Positions 1 to 6,642 of a DNA stretch of 14,879 bases are shown piece by piece. Both the position numbers and the translations under genes were made by a program. How positions within the stretch are numbered: position 1 is the stretch's first letter; the number at the start of each line of letters is the position of its first letter. The DNA is from CAVSWN01 sp046728115 (GTDB lineage Bacteria; Acidobacteriota; Vicinamibacteria; Vicinamibacterales; CAVVIG01): contig JBKPDW010000235.1 of assembly GCA_046728115.1 (NCBI GenBank), forward strand, positions 1 through 14,879, written 5' to 3'. The notes beneath the pieces are model-generated. The model was given only the letters and a program-made list of their open reading frames with translations. It did no database searches and was not told the origin of the DNA.

Positions 1-423
1 GGCAAGCCCCTTGAGGAACTCGAAGAACTGCGTCGCGTGCACGATGGAGTAGGGGATTGCAGATTCTTTGATCAGTTTCTCCTGAGCGATCTTAGCGCGG
101 AAGTAACCGCTTTCGGACAGCCGGTCGGTTCCCACAACCGATAACGCAACGTGATGTCCTACCCCTGCGGCCGCTTCACCGGTGAGGAGGTTACGAGTTG
201 ATGTTTCGAAGAACTTCAGCACTGCTGCGTCCTCCCAGGAGGGAGAGTTTGATACGTCAACGACCACTGCAGCACCTTTCAGCACTTCGGCCAGTCCCTC
301 GCCCGTGAGAGTGTTGACGCCCGAATTCGGTGATGCCGGCACGGCCTGATGGCCATGCGCGCCGAGCTTCTCTACGAGTTTTGAGCCGATGAGCCCACTT
401 CCGCCAATCACGACGATCTTCAT
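1..423 (-). CDS. NmrA-like NAD(P)-binding SDR oxidoreductase, N-terminal part
   Basis: The reverse strand reads an open frame from ATG at 421-423 to the window edge, giving the first 141 residues; the C-terminus lies outside. The protein starts MKIVVIGGSGLIGSKLVEKL, a Rossmann beta-alpha-beta unit with the GGSGLIG dinucleotide-binding glycines at residues 8-14. Further on, VVDVSNSPSWED, HHVALSVVGTDRL and YFRAKIAQEKLI, followed by IPYSIVHATQFFEF, match the layout of atypical SDR/NmrA-like proteins that bind NAD(P) and act as reductases or redox sensors. The Y-x-x-x-K pair is visible in YFRAK. A good SD (AAGGAAGG) lies about 6 bases before the ATG, which fixes the start. The substrate cannot be told from sequence. 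Family assignment is confident; function is not. Confidence 0.88.
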   Translation of the reverse strand, partial: MKIVVIGGSGLIGSKLVEKLGAHGHQAVPASPNSGVNTLTGEGLAEVLKGAAVVVDVSNSPSWEDAAVLKFFETSTRNLLTGEAAAGVGHHVALSVVGTDRLSESGYFRAKIAQEKLIKESAIPYSIVHATQFFEFLKGLA

Positions 424-471
424 ATTATTCCTTCCTTGCATATTCGACCGAGGCATTCGAGCCGCCATCAA

Positions 472-561
472 GAGCGAGCTGTTGACTTTGAGGGGGAGCT
501 CACCATCGTACTCGATGAAGGCGAGTTGTTTGAACTTGTTCCGAAAGAAATTCACTCATCC
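472..561 (+). other. possible cupin-like coding scrap in intergenic region
   Basis: Between the oxidoreductase start and the next ORF (424-604) no convincing gene is seen. One plus-strand frame reads VDFEGELTIVLDEGELFELVP, which resembles the first strands of a small cupin barrel (typically ...GELTLVLDDGE...L.PGD), but no metal-binding histidines or clean start accompany it. It may be a decayed fragment or coincidence. The region also has to hold the promoter of the minus-strand oxidoreductase gene. Confidence 0.2.
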
Positions 562-604
562 TTCCGAGAGTCGGCGGCTACTGCGGTCGGCGCGCGGACG
601 CGTC

Positions 605-832
605 TTAATGGACGCGTTCTGGCTGTTCTTCGAACTTAGCAAGGCGTTGATGGGCTTCCGCGGCGCGCCACAACCTCATCGCGCGCCGGACGATCCGACG
701 GTGTTTCACCGCCCGATATTCGTCGATCAGTTGCTCGATGCGCGCAAGGCGTTCCGCCCGGCCCGTCCCATCGATCATCATCACGCGCTCAGCGTACCTC
801 GGACCCGTACCGCGCTCTGTCCCCGATTGCAC
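605..832 (-). CDS. small charged hypothetical protein
   Basis: A 75-codon minus-strand ORF ends in TAA at 605-607. Inner ATGs at 776-781 would give a product of about 57 residues starting MIDGTGRAERLARIEQLIDEY. The product is rich in Arg, Glu and Ala, has no hydrophobic segment, and would form amphipathic helices. No family is recognised. No clear SD precedes either start, so this is only a candidate. A longer plus-strand frame over the same stretch has a poorer, Arg/Pro/Ser-rich composition and looks like its shadow. Confidence 0.35.
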   Translation of the reverse strand: MQSGTERGTGPRYAERVMMIDGTGRAERLARIEQLIDEYRAVKHRRIVRRAMRLWRAAEAHQRLAKFEEQPERVH

Positions 833-918
833 AGCGCCGGCCGGTCCATTGCGCTCATAGTTAGTTGGGTTCCGCGATCATCGGCGGCGTTCGGTTCCCG
901 AACAATCAGGTGATAGAC

Positions 919-1131
919 ATGGGCAACACTGAACTACTGACTCCTCTTTCGATTGGCGCCGCGTATCACGCGGCGCCGGCAGTCGCACCGGATGCCGATT
1001 TCGACACTCGTTGGGCCGCTTGGGTGGAGCGCGGACGTGCACATGAGCAGCGCGTCCGACGTAGGTTTGTGGTCTGGGCCGGTGTGCTCGCGCTGGGAGG
1101 GGCCATCGTCTATGCGTTTCTCAGATCGTGA
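919..1131 (+). CDS. small single-pass membrane protein, unknown function
   Basis: A 70-residue protein beginning MGNTELLTPLSIGAAYHAAP. The start was chosen because AGGTGA at 908-913 is well spaced before ATG 919; the same frame also opens further upstream at 865 without such support. The N-terminal 50 residues are soluble and end in a basic stretch (RAHEQRVRRR), followed by one membrane helix, FVVWAGVLALGGAIVYAFL, at the C-terminus. Arginines before the helix predict a cytosolic N-terminus. The stop TGA at 1129-1131 overlaps the GTG of the next ORF. No family or function can be named. Confidence 0.7.
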   Translation: MGNTELLTPLSIGAAYHAAPAVAPDADFDTRWAAWVERGRAHEQRVRRRFVVWAGVLALGGAIVYAFLRS

Positions 1132-1334
1132 CGACCCGGAGCGGACTTTTCGACGACGCGACGCGAAGGACCATCGTGAAGTCGCGCGACGCTGACGGCC
1201 GCAAGGGAGCCATGGAAGACAAGCGTCCGTGCGCGACGACAAATGTACCCGGGTTAGACGACGAGTTGCCGAACGATGAGACCGCGATCGCCGAAGATGC
1301 GCCTGGCGCACAAGCAGACGGATCCCAGGGATGA
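1128..1334 (+). CDS. small hypothetical protein, coupled to preceding gene
   Basis: A 68-residue ORF starts with GTG at 1128-1130, overlapping the stop of the membrane protein gene as GTGA, an arrangement typical of translational coupling. The product is hydrophilic with an acidic C-terminal half (GLDDELPNDETAIAEDAPGA) and no known motif. Its stop at 1332-1334 overlaps ATGATG at 1331, which would open a further 56-codon frame running antisense into the 3' end of the convergent acetyltransferase gene. The overlap and composition make this ORF plausible; the next one is doubtful. Confidence 0.42.
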   Translation: MTTRSGLFDDATRRTIVKSRDADGRKGAMEDKRPCATTNVPGLDDELPNDETAIAEDAPGAQADGSQG

Positions 1335-1379
1335 TGGCCGATGACACTCGGCGTACTCTGGCGAGCCGTGATCCAAGCC

Positions 1380-2348
1380 TCAAAAGAGGTCGTTGCGCCA
1401 GAACAGGACGTCGTCAGCGGACAGCGGCGGCACCGTCGCATGCGAGCCGAGCATACGTACCCCGATCGTTTCTGTGGAAGGCGCCGTGGACGCGATGGTG
1501 ACCTGCGGAGGCAGGAAGCGCGGGGGCAGCCAGGCACGGATCGTCGGGCGCCGCTCCACCGGTTCGCGCGCGATCAACGCCTGCAGCAGCGCTCCGACGC
1601 GGGCGCCTGACGCGTCGCGGTCGCCGCATTCCTCGAGGGTCCAGACCTCCCCGACGACAGTGAGGATCACGTAGGCTGCGGCCGTGATGCCTTCTTCGGC
1701 GATGAAGAAATGCAGCTGGCGCGCGTTCGCCGATCCGAGACCCGCGAGCAGTCGTTTTGTCGTGATCGCGTACTGAACGAAGTCGACGTCGCGATCGAGG
1801 TGGAAGCGGAACGGTTCTGCGCGTGATCTTCCCATCGCGACCATCGCGGCGAGGTCGCGTTCTTCGCCTCCGCGCACCATCGTCATCGGGGCGCCATGAC
1901 GCGGCGATTGCGCCACATTGAGCGTCAGATCGGCGAAATGGAACGCGTCGAACCCTCCTCCCATGTCATCGTCGCTGCCTGTTTGCGGAAAGAGGAGGGC
2001 CATTTCCGCACCGTCTCGTGCGGCATTGCTGAGGAGCGTTTCGACGAGCTGGCGCGCGTAACCGAGGCCGCGGCCTGCCACCTCACTGTGCACCGGGCCG
2101 ATACCGCAGACACGCACCGCCCGGCCGTCGAGTACTCCCGTCAGGTCGTACTGCTCCGCACTGCCGAGGATCTCCTCACCGTCGACCAGAGCGAACGTTC
2201 GTTGGTAACGGCCACCCCAGGACGTTTTCATCCGGGCCCCGTGAAACTTGCCATACGTCTGGCGATTCAGTCCGGCGCGAAAGGTCCGACCGGTCACGTC
2301 GAGGGCACGGTCGAGAATGGCTCCTTGAGCCACAATCACCGTTGGCAC
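1380..2348 (-). CDS. GNAT family N-acetyltransferase (Eis-like, two-domain)
   Basis: A 322-residue protein if translation begins at GTG 2346-2348 (VPTVIVAQGAILDRALDV...). The same frame is open further upstream to 2522, but that stretch would overlap the end of the preceding gene and has non-coding composition; GTG codons at 2337-2339 and 2331-2333 are alternative starts. The acetyl-CoA pyrophosphate loop is visible as VAGRGLGYARQLVETLL around residues 90-106 (R-G-x-G-x-A). The C-terminal half (HFFIAEEGITAAAYVILT, then WTLEECGDRDASG) looks like a second acetyltransferase fold, as in Eis-type enzymes that acetylate amines. The acceptor substrate is unknown. It follows the 106-residue gene by 46 bases on the same strand and may be co-transcribed with groEL. 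Confidence 0.8.
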   Translation of the reverse strand: MPTVIVAQGAILDRALDVTGRTFRAGLNRQTYGKFHGARMKTSWGGRYQRTFALVDGEEILGSAEQYDLTGVLDGRAVRVCGIGPVHSEVAGRGLGYARQLVETLLSNAARDGAEMALLFPQTGSDDDMGGGFDAFHFADLTLNVAQSPRHGAPMTMVRGGEERDLAAMVAMGRSRAEPFRFHLDRDVDFVQYAITTKRLLAGLGSANARQLHFFIAEEGITAAAYVILTVVGEVWTLEECGDRDASGARVGALLQALIAREPVERRPTIRAWLPPRFLPPQVTIASTAPSTETIGVRMLGSHATVPPLSADDVLFWRNDLF

Positions 2349-2394
2349 GTGATCGCTATCCGCATCTTGCCAGAGGGCCGGGCGATCTGCCGTC

Positions 2395-2715
2395 CTAACT
2401 AATCCGAGAGGCAAAGACCATGTCCCGAACGTGTCGGATGATCTGGCTCGGCTGCGTATAATCGCCGAACGTGCGATTGTGGACGAATCCTTCCGACAGG
2501 CTCGCCGGTCCTGCCCATCCATGCGCGGTCCTTGTCTGATACCTGTGCGTGATGTTGACGTGAAGATGACCGTCCCGGACTATTTCGAAAAACGCGACCT
2601 TGCAGTCGTTCTTCATGGCACCGTCTGCATTGAAGTGTCCGACGGCCCTTTCCAGGGTCGCCACTTCCGCCGTCCAAGAGCCCGTCAAAAGCTTATGTGT
2701 GGTCGTGATTGCCAT
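2395..2715 (-). CDS. conserved-looking hypothetical protein (106 aa)
   Basis: The ORF starts at ATG 2713-2715 after an excellent SD (GAGGAGG, about 4 bases upstream) and ends in TAG at 2395-2397. The product begins MAITTTHKLLTGSWTAEVAT and contains alternating strand-like segments (CKVAFFEIVRDGHLHVNITHRY) suggesting a small beta-rich soluble protein. No signal peptide, membrane segment or known motif is seen. It lies 74 bases after groEL on the same strand, behind a GC-rich hairpin, so it may be read through from the chaperonin gene. I do not recognise the family. Confidence 0.72.
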   Translation of the reverse strand: MAITTTHKLLTGSWTAEVATLERAVGHFNADGAMKNDCKVAFFEIVRDGHLHVNITHRYQTRTAHGWAGPASLSEGFVHNRTFGDYTQPSQIIRHVRDMVFASRIS

Positions 2716-2726
2716 ACAACCTCCTC

Positions 2727-2752
2727 GGCGGCCGTTTGCAGGAGCGGCCGCC
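2727..2752 (-). promoter_or_regulatory. GC hairpin between groEL and the 106-aa gene
   Basis: A perfect 8-bp inverted repeat, GGCGGCCG / CGGCCGCC, with a 10-base loop. On the minus strand it stands immediately before the GAGGAGG SD of the next gene. There is no T-run after it, so it is not a classic terminator. The loop contains CTCC, complementary to GGAG in the SD. It could be an mRNA processing or stability element, or an attenuator of downstream translation; this is inference. Confidence 0.5.
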
Positions 2753-2789
2753 AGGGTCGTTTCTCTGTGTCATTTGCGCCGATGTAACG

Positions 2790-4409
2790 TCAGTACATGC
2801 CGCCCATGCCTCCGTCCGACGGCGCAACCGGCTGGTGCTTTTCGGGAATCTGTGAGATCACGGCTTCGGTCGTCAACAGGAGCGATGCAATCGACGCCGC
2901 GTTTTGCAGGGCTGAACGGACCACCTTCGTGGGGTCGATCACACCGGCCTGGACCAGGTTCTCGTAGCGTTCCGTTTGTGCGTTGAAGCCCTCATCGTCC
3001 GTCATCTCTTTCACGCGCTGCACCACGATGGATCCTTCGTGACCTGCATTAGTCGCGATCCATCGGATCGGCTCTTCGATCGCTCGCATGATGATGTTGA
3101 CGCCGATGTGCTCGTCGCCCACGGCCTGGAGGTTCTTGAGGACCTTCGACGCCCGCAGCAGCGCCACACCACCGCCTGGCACGACGCCCTCTTCAACAGC
3201 GGCTTTGGTGGCGTGCATCGCGTCCTCGACCCGCGCCTTCTTCTCTTTCATCTCGGTTTCCGTGGCCGCCCCGACTTTGATGATCGCGACACCACCAACC
3301 AATTTGGCGAGTCGCTCCTGTAACTTCTCGCGGTCGTAGTCGGACGTCGTGTCCTCGACCTGCGCACGGAGCTGCTTGACGCGCCCGGCGATCGCCGCCG
3401 AGCTGCCGGCGCCTTCCACGATCGTGGTGTTGTCCTTGTCGATGGTCACTTTCTTGGCCTGACCGAGGTCGTCGATCTTCACATTCTCGAGTTTCAGACC
3501 GAGGTCCTCGGTGAGGGCCTTGCCGTTGGTCAGGATGGCGATGTCTTCGAGCATCGCCTTCCGGCGATCGCCATAGCCGGGCGCCTTCACGGCCGCCGCC
3601 TTGATCGTGCCACGCAACTTGTTCACGACGAGGGTCGCGAGCGCTTCGCCTTCGAGGTCCTCAGCGATGATCAGCAGCGGCTGGCCGGCCTGTGCGACCT
3701 GCTCCAGGACGGGGAGGAGGTCTCTCATCGAGCTGATCCGCTTTTCGTGAATGAGAATGAACGGATTCTCCAGCACGACTTCCATCCGCTCGGGATCGGT
3801 GACGAAATACGGCGACAAATAGCCCCGATCGAACTGCATCCCTTCGACCACGTCGAGCGAGGTCTCCATGCTCTTGGCTTCTTCGACAGTGATGACGCCA
3901 TCTTTTCCGACTTTGTCCATCGCTTCGGCGATAATCCGCCCGATGGTTTCGTCATGGTTCGCCGAGATGGTGCCAACCTGTTCGATCATCGGCCCTGTCA
4001 CCGGCTTGGACATTGCCTCGAGCGCGACCGTGATCGCGGCGACGGATTTGTCGATGCCACGCTTGACGGCCATCGGGTTGGCCCCCGCGGTCACGTTCTT
4101 CGCGCCTTCGCGGTAGATCGCCTGGGCCAGCACCGTGGCCGTCGTGGTGCCGTCGCCGGCGATGTCCGACGTCTTGCTCGCCACTTCCTTCACCATCTGG
4201 GCGCCCATGTTTTCGAGCGCGTCCTTCAGCGCGATCTCCTTCGCGACGGTCACGCCGTCCTTGGTGATCGTGGGCGATCCGAATGTCTTGTCGAGAATGA
4301 CGTTGCGCCCCGTCGGCCCGAGGGTCACCCTGACCGCGTTGGCCAGGCTGTTGACGCCGCGAAGAATCCCCTGACGCGAGGAATCGCCATATACAATCTG
4401 TTTTGCCAT
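2790..4409 (-). CDS. groEL: 60-kDa chaperonin GroEL
   Basis: A 539-residue protein of normal GroEL length, starting MAKQIVYGDSSRQGILRGVN after an AGGAGAT SD. It is the ATP-driven folding chamber subunit, which forms double heptameric rings in the cytosol and normally works with GroES. ATPase residues are present: TLGPTGRN at 29-36, Asp51 in TKDGVTVAKE, GDGTTT at 85-90, and Asp396 in the equatorial segment RVEDAMHATKAAVEEG. The chaperonin signature continues as AAVEEGVVPGGG at 403-414. The C-terminal tail is a short GGMGGMY. Directly upstream on the same strand is only a broken groES, so an intact GroES must come from elsewhere if this copy is active. No CIRCE element was found upstream. Confidence 0.98.
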   Translation of the reverse strand: MAKQIVYGDSSRQGILRGVNSLANAVRVTLGPTGRNVILDKTFGSPTITKDGVTVAKEIALKDALENMGAQMVKEVASKTSDIAGDGTTTATVLAQAIYREGAKNVTAGANPMAVKRGIDKSVAAITVALEAMSKPVTGPMIEQVGTISANHDETIGRIIAEAMDKVGKDGVITVEEAKSMETSLDVVEGMQFDRGYLSPYFVTDPERMEVVLENPFILIHEKRISSMRDLLPVLEQVAQAGQPLLIIAEDLEGEALATLVVNKLRGTIKAAAVKAPGYGDRRKAMLEDIAILTNGKALTEDLGLKLENVKIDDLGQAKKVTIDKDNTTIVEGAGSSAAIAGRVKQLRAQVEDTTSDYDREKLQERLAKLVGGVAIIKVGAATETEMKEKKARVEDAMHATKAAVEEGVVPGGGVALLRASKVLKNLQAVGDEHIGVNIIMRAIEEPIRWIATNAGHEGSIVVQRVKEMTDDEGFNAQTERYENLVQAGVIDPTKVVRSALQNAASIASLLLTTEAVISQIPEKHQPVAPSDGGMGGMY

Positions 4410-4549
4410 GAGGTATCTCCTGCGGCTCTGCGTTCATGTGTCCCCGCCAAGCCGACTCGTTCCTCGCCATCCAGCTTGACTTCCTGACTCGTATACTTGC
4501 CAAACACGATCTGATCACCCGGCTAAACGTCGAGCGGTACGCGCTTGGA
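4410..4549 (-). pseudogene. groES: decayed groES (C-terminal remnant)
   Basis: Just upstream of groEL, the reverse strand (4457-4549) reads SKRVPLDV, a TAG stop at 4523-4525 where the family has Lys, then PGDQIVFGKYTSQEVKLDGE. This is the well-conserved second half of GroES (V-P-L-D-V-K-P-G-D, F-G-K-Y, E-V-K-x-D-G-E-E). The usual ending (YLILRE.D.LA.I) is missing and the frame runs into groEL. TGA codons interrupt the frame just upstream; weaker GroES-like pieces (LLHDDRVL at about 4686-4709, then SSAGI in that frame) suggest that the N-terminal part was here too but is frame-broken. The position before groEL matches the ancestral groES-groEL order. Confidence 0.8.
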
Positions 4550-4803
4550 TCATCAGGGGCAAGCTGCGGTGTCCCGCCTCTTGAACAATCGCGGCCGTGT
4601 CTTCTGCGACAGTGGGACGGTGGGAATTCACCGCTCCGCCCACTCGACGAATGCCGGCGGAACTTCGTTGCGCACGATCATCACGCAAGACACGATCGTC
4701 GTGGAGGAGCGTCGCGGTGCCTGCACCGGCGGCCTCAAGGGTGGCGTAACGGGCCCAGGCCGCGACGAGTCCTGTCGCCGATCCGCGTCTCATCGTGGCG
4801 ATC

Positions 4804-4823
4804 AGTCTGAACATGTTCTGACT
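4804..4823. promoter_or_regulatory. palindromic candidate operator upstream of groES remnant/groEL
   Basis: Arms AGTCTGAACA and TGTTCTGACT form an inverted repeat with one mismatched pair and a perfect core GAACATGTTC. A further half-site, GTTCAGAC at 4840-4847, is the exact complement of GTCTGAAC at 4805-4812. The cluster lies about 390 bases upstream of the groEL start, where the original groES promoter would be. The GAAC-GTTC core resembles LexA-type boxes of some phyla, but no regulator can be assigned. Confidence 0.45.
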
Positions 4824-4956
4824 ATCCGAAGACAGTGTCGTTCAGACCCAACGGCCGCGATGTCTCGGATTGCACAGCACGGATCATGTAGCCCAATCAA
4901 ACAGCCGATGGAGGTCTCGCCGAAGCAGCGGATCATTCGGTTCCACATTTGTTGGC

Positions 4957-4972
4957 GAATGGCCGGCCATTC
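4957..4972. repeat. 16-bp perfect palindrome after the YdjM-like gene
   Basis: GAATGGCC / GGCCATTC is a gapless palindrome about 30 bases after the stop of the minus-strand membrane protein gene. It might be a protein-binding site or part of a 3' structure; there is no T-run. The rest of 4815-5000 shows no gene. Confidence 0.3.
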
Positions 4973-5000
4973 CAGCGCACTTAGCCGTCGTGAGCGTACT

Positions 5001-5681
5001 TCATACCGCTGCGCTCGCGGCGGCGGCCACGGATTGCCTTCGGCGCGCGAGTACGCCGACGAGCGCCAAGGTGACCACGATTTGCACGAAAATCACCGTC
5101 ACAAGAAGCAGTGGGCGACCGGCCAGGTACTCCTCTGGGCCGGGAATGCCCGGCGATAGGAACGAGAGGTTCGCGAGGTTTCCAAGACTGATGAGAGCGA
5201 AGAGGCCGACTCCTCCCCTGTAGATGTACCAACAGAAGATCCCGTACAGAAACTCAATGACGAACGCAGCGAGCGGCGCCGCCTCGTACAGACCGAGTCC
5301 CATTTTCGGCGTCGACCACCCTGGCCAGAGCACGATGTCGTGAGCATGCGTCGCGAGGTCGAGGAACAGATGCGACACAATGCCGAGGCCTACGGCACGG
5401 CCGAGAGCGGCCCTGCCGAATCCCTTCTCGATGATCAACCACGTCAGGACCCCGATGCCTATCGGGATGGCCACCGAGTGCGAGTAGGGCATGTAGGCAA
5501 GGTGGATGTCCGCAACGCTTCGAACCGTCGCCTCGGTCGTCGTTCGCTCAATGCCGAGGTAATTGAGCGCTACCCAAGCCAGTTCCATCGCTTGAACCGA
5601 GATCAACAACGGTATCAGCGAAACCGATGGATATCGGCGTTTTACGAGCAATGCCGTTGCGGCGTGGTCGATCGCAAACAT
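5001..5681 (-). CDS. membrane-bound putative metal-dependent hydrolase (DUF457/YdjM-like)
   Basis: A 226-residue polytopic membrane protein starting MFAIDHAATALLVKRRYPSV, with GGAGGGA a few bases before the ATG. Several hydrophobic helices are visible (for example 22-41, 70-84, 137-152, 190-211). Histidines and acids sit in the pattern of the YdjM/DUF457 family: DH at 5-6, DIH at 58-60, YSHS at 66-69, and SHLFLDLATHAHD at 103-115; these are the proposed metal ligands. The biochemical role is not established for the family (E. coli YdjM is SOS-regulated). The gene follows the CRP-like regulator on the same strand with a 111-base gap holding a CRP-type palindrome, so it is a likely target of that regulator. 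Confidence 0.8.
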   Translation of the reverse strand: MFAIDHAATALLVKRRYPSVSLIPLLISVQAMELAWVALNYLGIERTTTEATVRSVADIHLAYMPYSHSVAIPIGIGVLTWLIIEKGFGRAALGRAVGLGIVSHLFLDLATHAHDIVLWPGWSTPKMGLGLYEAAPLAAFVIEFLYGIFCWYIYRGGVGLFALISLGNLANLSFLSPGIPGPEEYLAGRPLLLVTVIFVQIVVTLALVGVLARRRQSVAAAASAAV

Positions 5682-5781
5682 GAACTCCCTCCAATTCGCC
5701 GTGAGGTGTCCGAGGACCGAACGCTGGACGGCCCAGGCTCTGACGGCGAGTTCATTCTGCTGAAGGAGGTCGTGCTGCCGA

Positions 5782-5797
5782 TGTGACTTTGGTCACG
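5782..5797. promoter_or_regulatory. CRP-type operator upstream of the YdjM-like gene
   Basis: The sequence TGTGA-CTTTGG-TCACG matches the E. coli CRP consensus TGTGA-N6-TCACA at 9 of 10 conserved positions. It overlaps the stop codon of the CRP-like gene and lies about 100 bases before the start codon of the YdjM-like gene. The neighbouring regulator has recognition-helix residues suited to TGTGA half-sites, which supports a local regulatory link. Confidence 0.6.
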
Positions 5798-5813
5798 CCA
5801 TGCGCGACCAAAG
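5787..5813 (-). terminator. inverted repeat at the crp stop codon (possible terminator/attenuator)
   Basis: CTTTGGTC and GACCAAAG are perfect 8-bp arms around an 11-base loop, straddling the last codons and stop of the CRP-like gene. On the minus strand no U-run follows, so intrinsic termination is uncertain. The repeat shares bases with the CRP-type site, so the same DNA could bind the regulator and fold in the transcript. Confidence 0.35.
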
Positions 5814-6503
5814 CTCCGAACTCATCTTCAGGGGATCGAGGATTTCGACGCGACCTGGCGAAGTGCGGACCAGTGATGCGGTGCGAAGCTCGTGGAGGAC
5901 GCGCGCCACGACCTCTCGAACAGATCCAACGCTGTTGGCGAGGTCCTGCTGGTTCACGAGGGCTATGAGGCGACCGTCATGGGCGGGTCGTGATGCAGCC
6001 AAGTCCAGCAGATGGCGAACGACGCGTTGCCGAACGGTGGCGAATGTATTTCCAGCGAGTTCTTCGAGGACATCGTACAAGCGGTGAACGGATTCCTCGG
6101 CAAAGACCCAAGCTACGGCCGCGTCCGAGCGGACCAGGCGCTTCACATGATCCACGTCCATGAAATACATCGCGCTATCGGTCAACGCCTGGACGAACAC
6201 AGGCGCGGGACCGCCGACGAGGGCGGGCGCACCAAGCAGGTCACCGGGCCGAACGTAGCGGACGGTGACCTGGCGGCCGTCGCTTGTGTGCATGTACACG
6301 CGGAGAAGACCTCGAACGAGGACGCCGAAGCGCTCCGCATCCGCTTCGGTATAGACGAGGGTTCCTCCCGGGATATCGGAGAGCTTGCCGCCCCCAGCGA
6401 GAAGCTCCACCGTCTCTGCGGGCAGCGAAGCCCAGGCACCGTCACGCAGAAGCGATATCGCGACATCCTGCGAGCGCCGGCCGCGGGGAATCTGCATCCG
6501 CAC
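5793..6503 (-). CDS. Crp/Fnr family transcriptional regulator
   Basis: A 236-residue protein from GTG 6501-6503; ATG 6495-6497 (third codon) is an equally likely start, as the only SD-like sequence (GGCGG) is weak. An N-terminal cyclic-nucleotide-binding-like beta barrel spans roughly 20-125 (GGTLVYTEADAERFGVLVRG, then VRYVRPGDLLGAPALVGG). A long dimerisation helix lies near 125-155, and a winged HTH near 160-225 has the helix pair NQQDLANSVGSVREVVARVL. Arg196, Glu197 and Arg201 align with CRP Arg180, Glu181 and Arg185, which contact TGTGA. The R-S pair that holds cAMP phosphate in E. coli CRP is not evident in the phosphate-binding cassette. The protein has no cysteine, so it is not an FNR-type Fe-S sensor. 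The effector is unknown. Confidence 0.92.
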   Translation of the reverse strand: MRMQIPRGRRSQDVAISLLRDGAWASLPAETVELLAGGGKLSDIPGGTLVYTEADAERFGVLVRGLLRVYMHTSDGRQVTVRYVRPGDLLGAPALVGGPAPVFVQALTDSAMYFMDVDHVKRLVRSDAAVAWVFAEESVHRLYDVLEELAGNTFATVRQRVVRHLLDLAASRPAHDGRLIALVNQQDLANSVGSVREVVARVLHELRTASLVRTSPGRVEILDPLKMSSELWSRMA

Positions 6504-6642
6504 TACCGCCGACAGATTAAACCGGATCGTGTTGGTGCGAACGCCGCGTTCTGGGACGCAAGTGATCCCTGACGATTAGTAAGTCCGACACATTTCTGCG
6601 ATGATTCGTTTTCAGACCACTCGCAAACCGTTGATTCCAAGG

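Noticed and set aside
389..913. 174-codon plus-strand ORF
   Set aside because: Its start lies inside the oxidoreductase gene, it has no SD, the composition is Arg/Pro/Ser-rich, and no family is seen.
3747..4487. 246-codon plus-strand ORF over groEL
   Set aside because: Shadow of groEL, with His/Arg/Asp-rich composition typical of antisense frames in GC-rich genes.
4515..4814. 99-codon minus-strand ORF upstream of groEL
   Set aside because: It covers frame-broken groES DNA; the product shows only scattered GroES-like pieces and no continuous family, so it is not called as a gene.
4410..5000. CIRCE (HrcA) element before groEL
   Set aside because: No TTAGCACTC-N9-GAGTGCTAA or near match was found; the only dyads there are the GAACATGTTC and GGCCGGCC palindromes.
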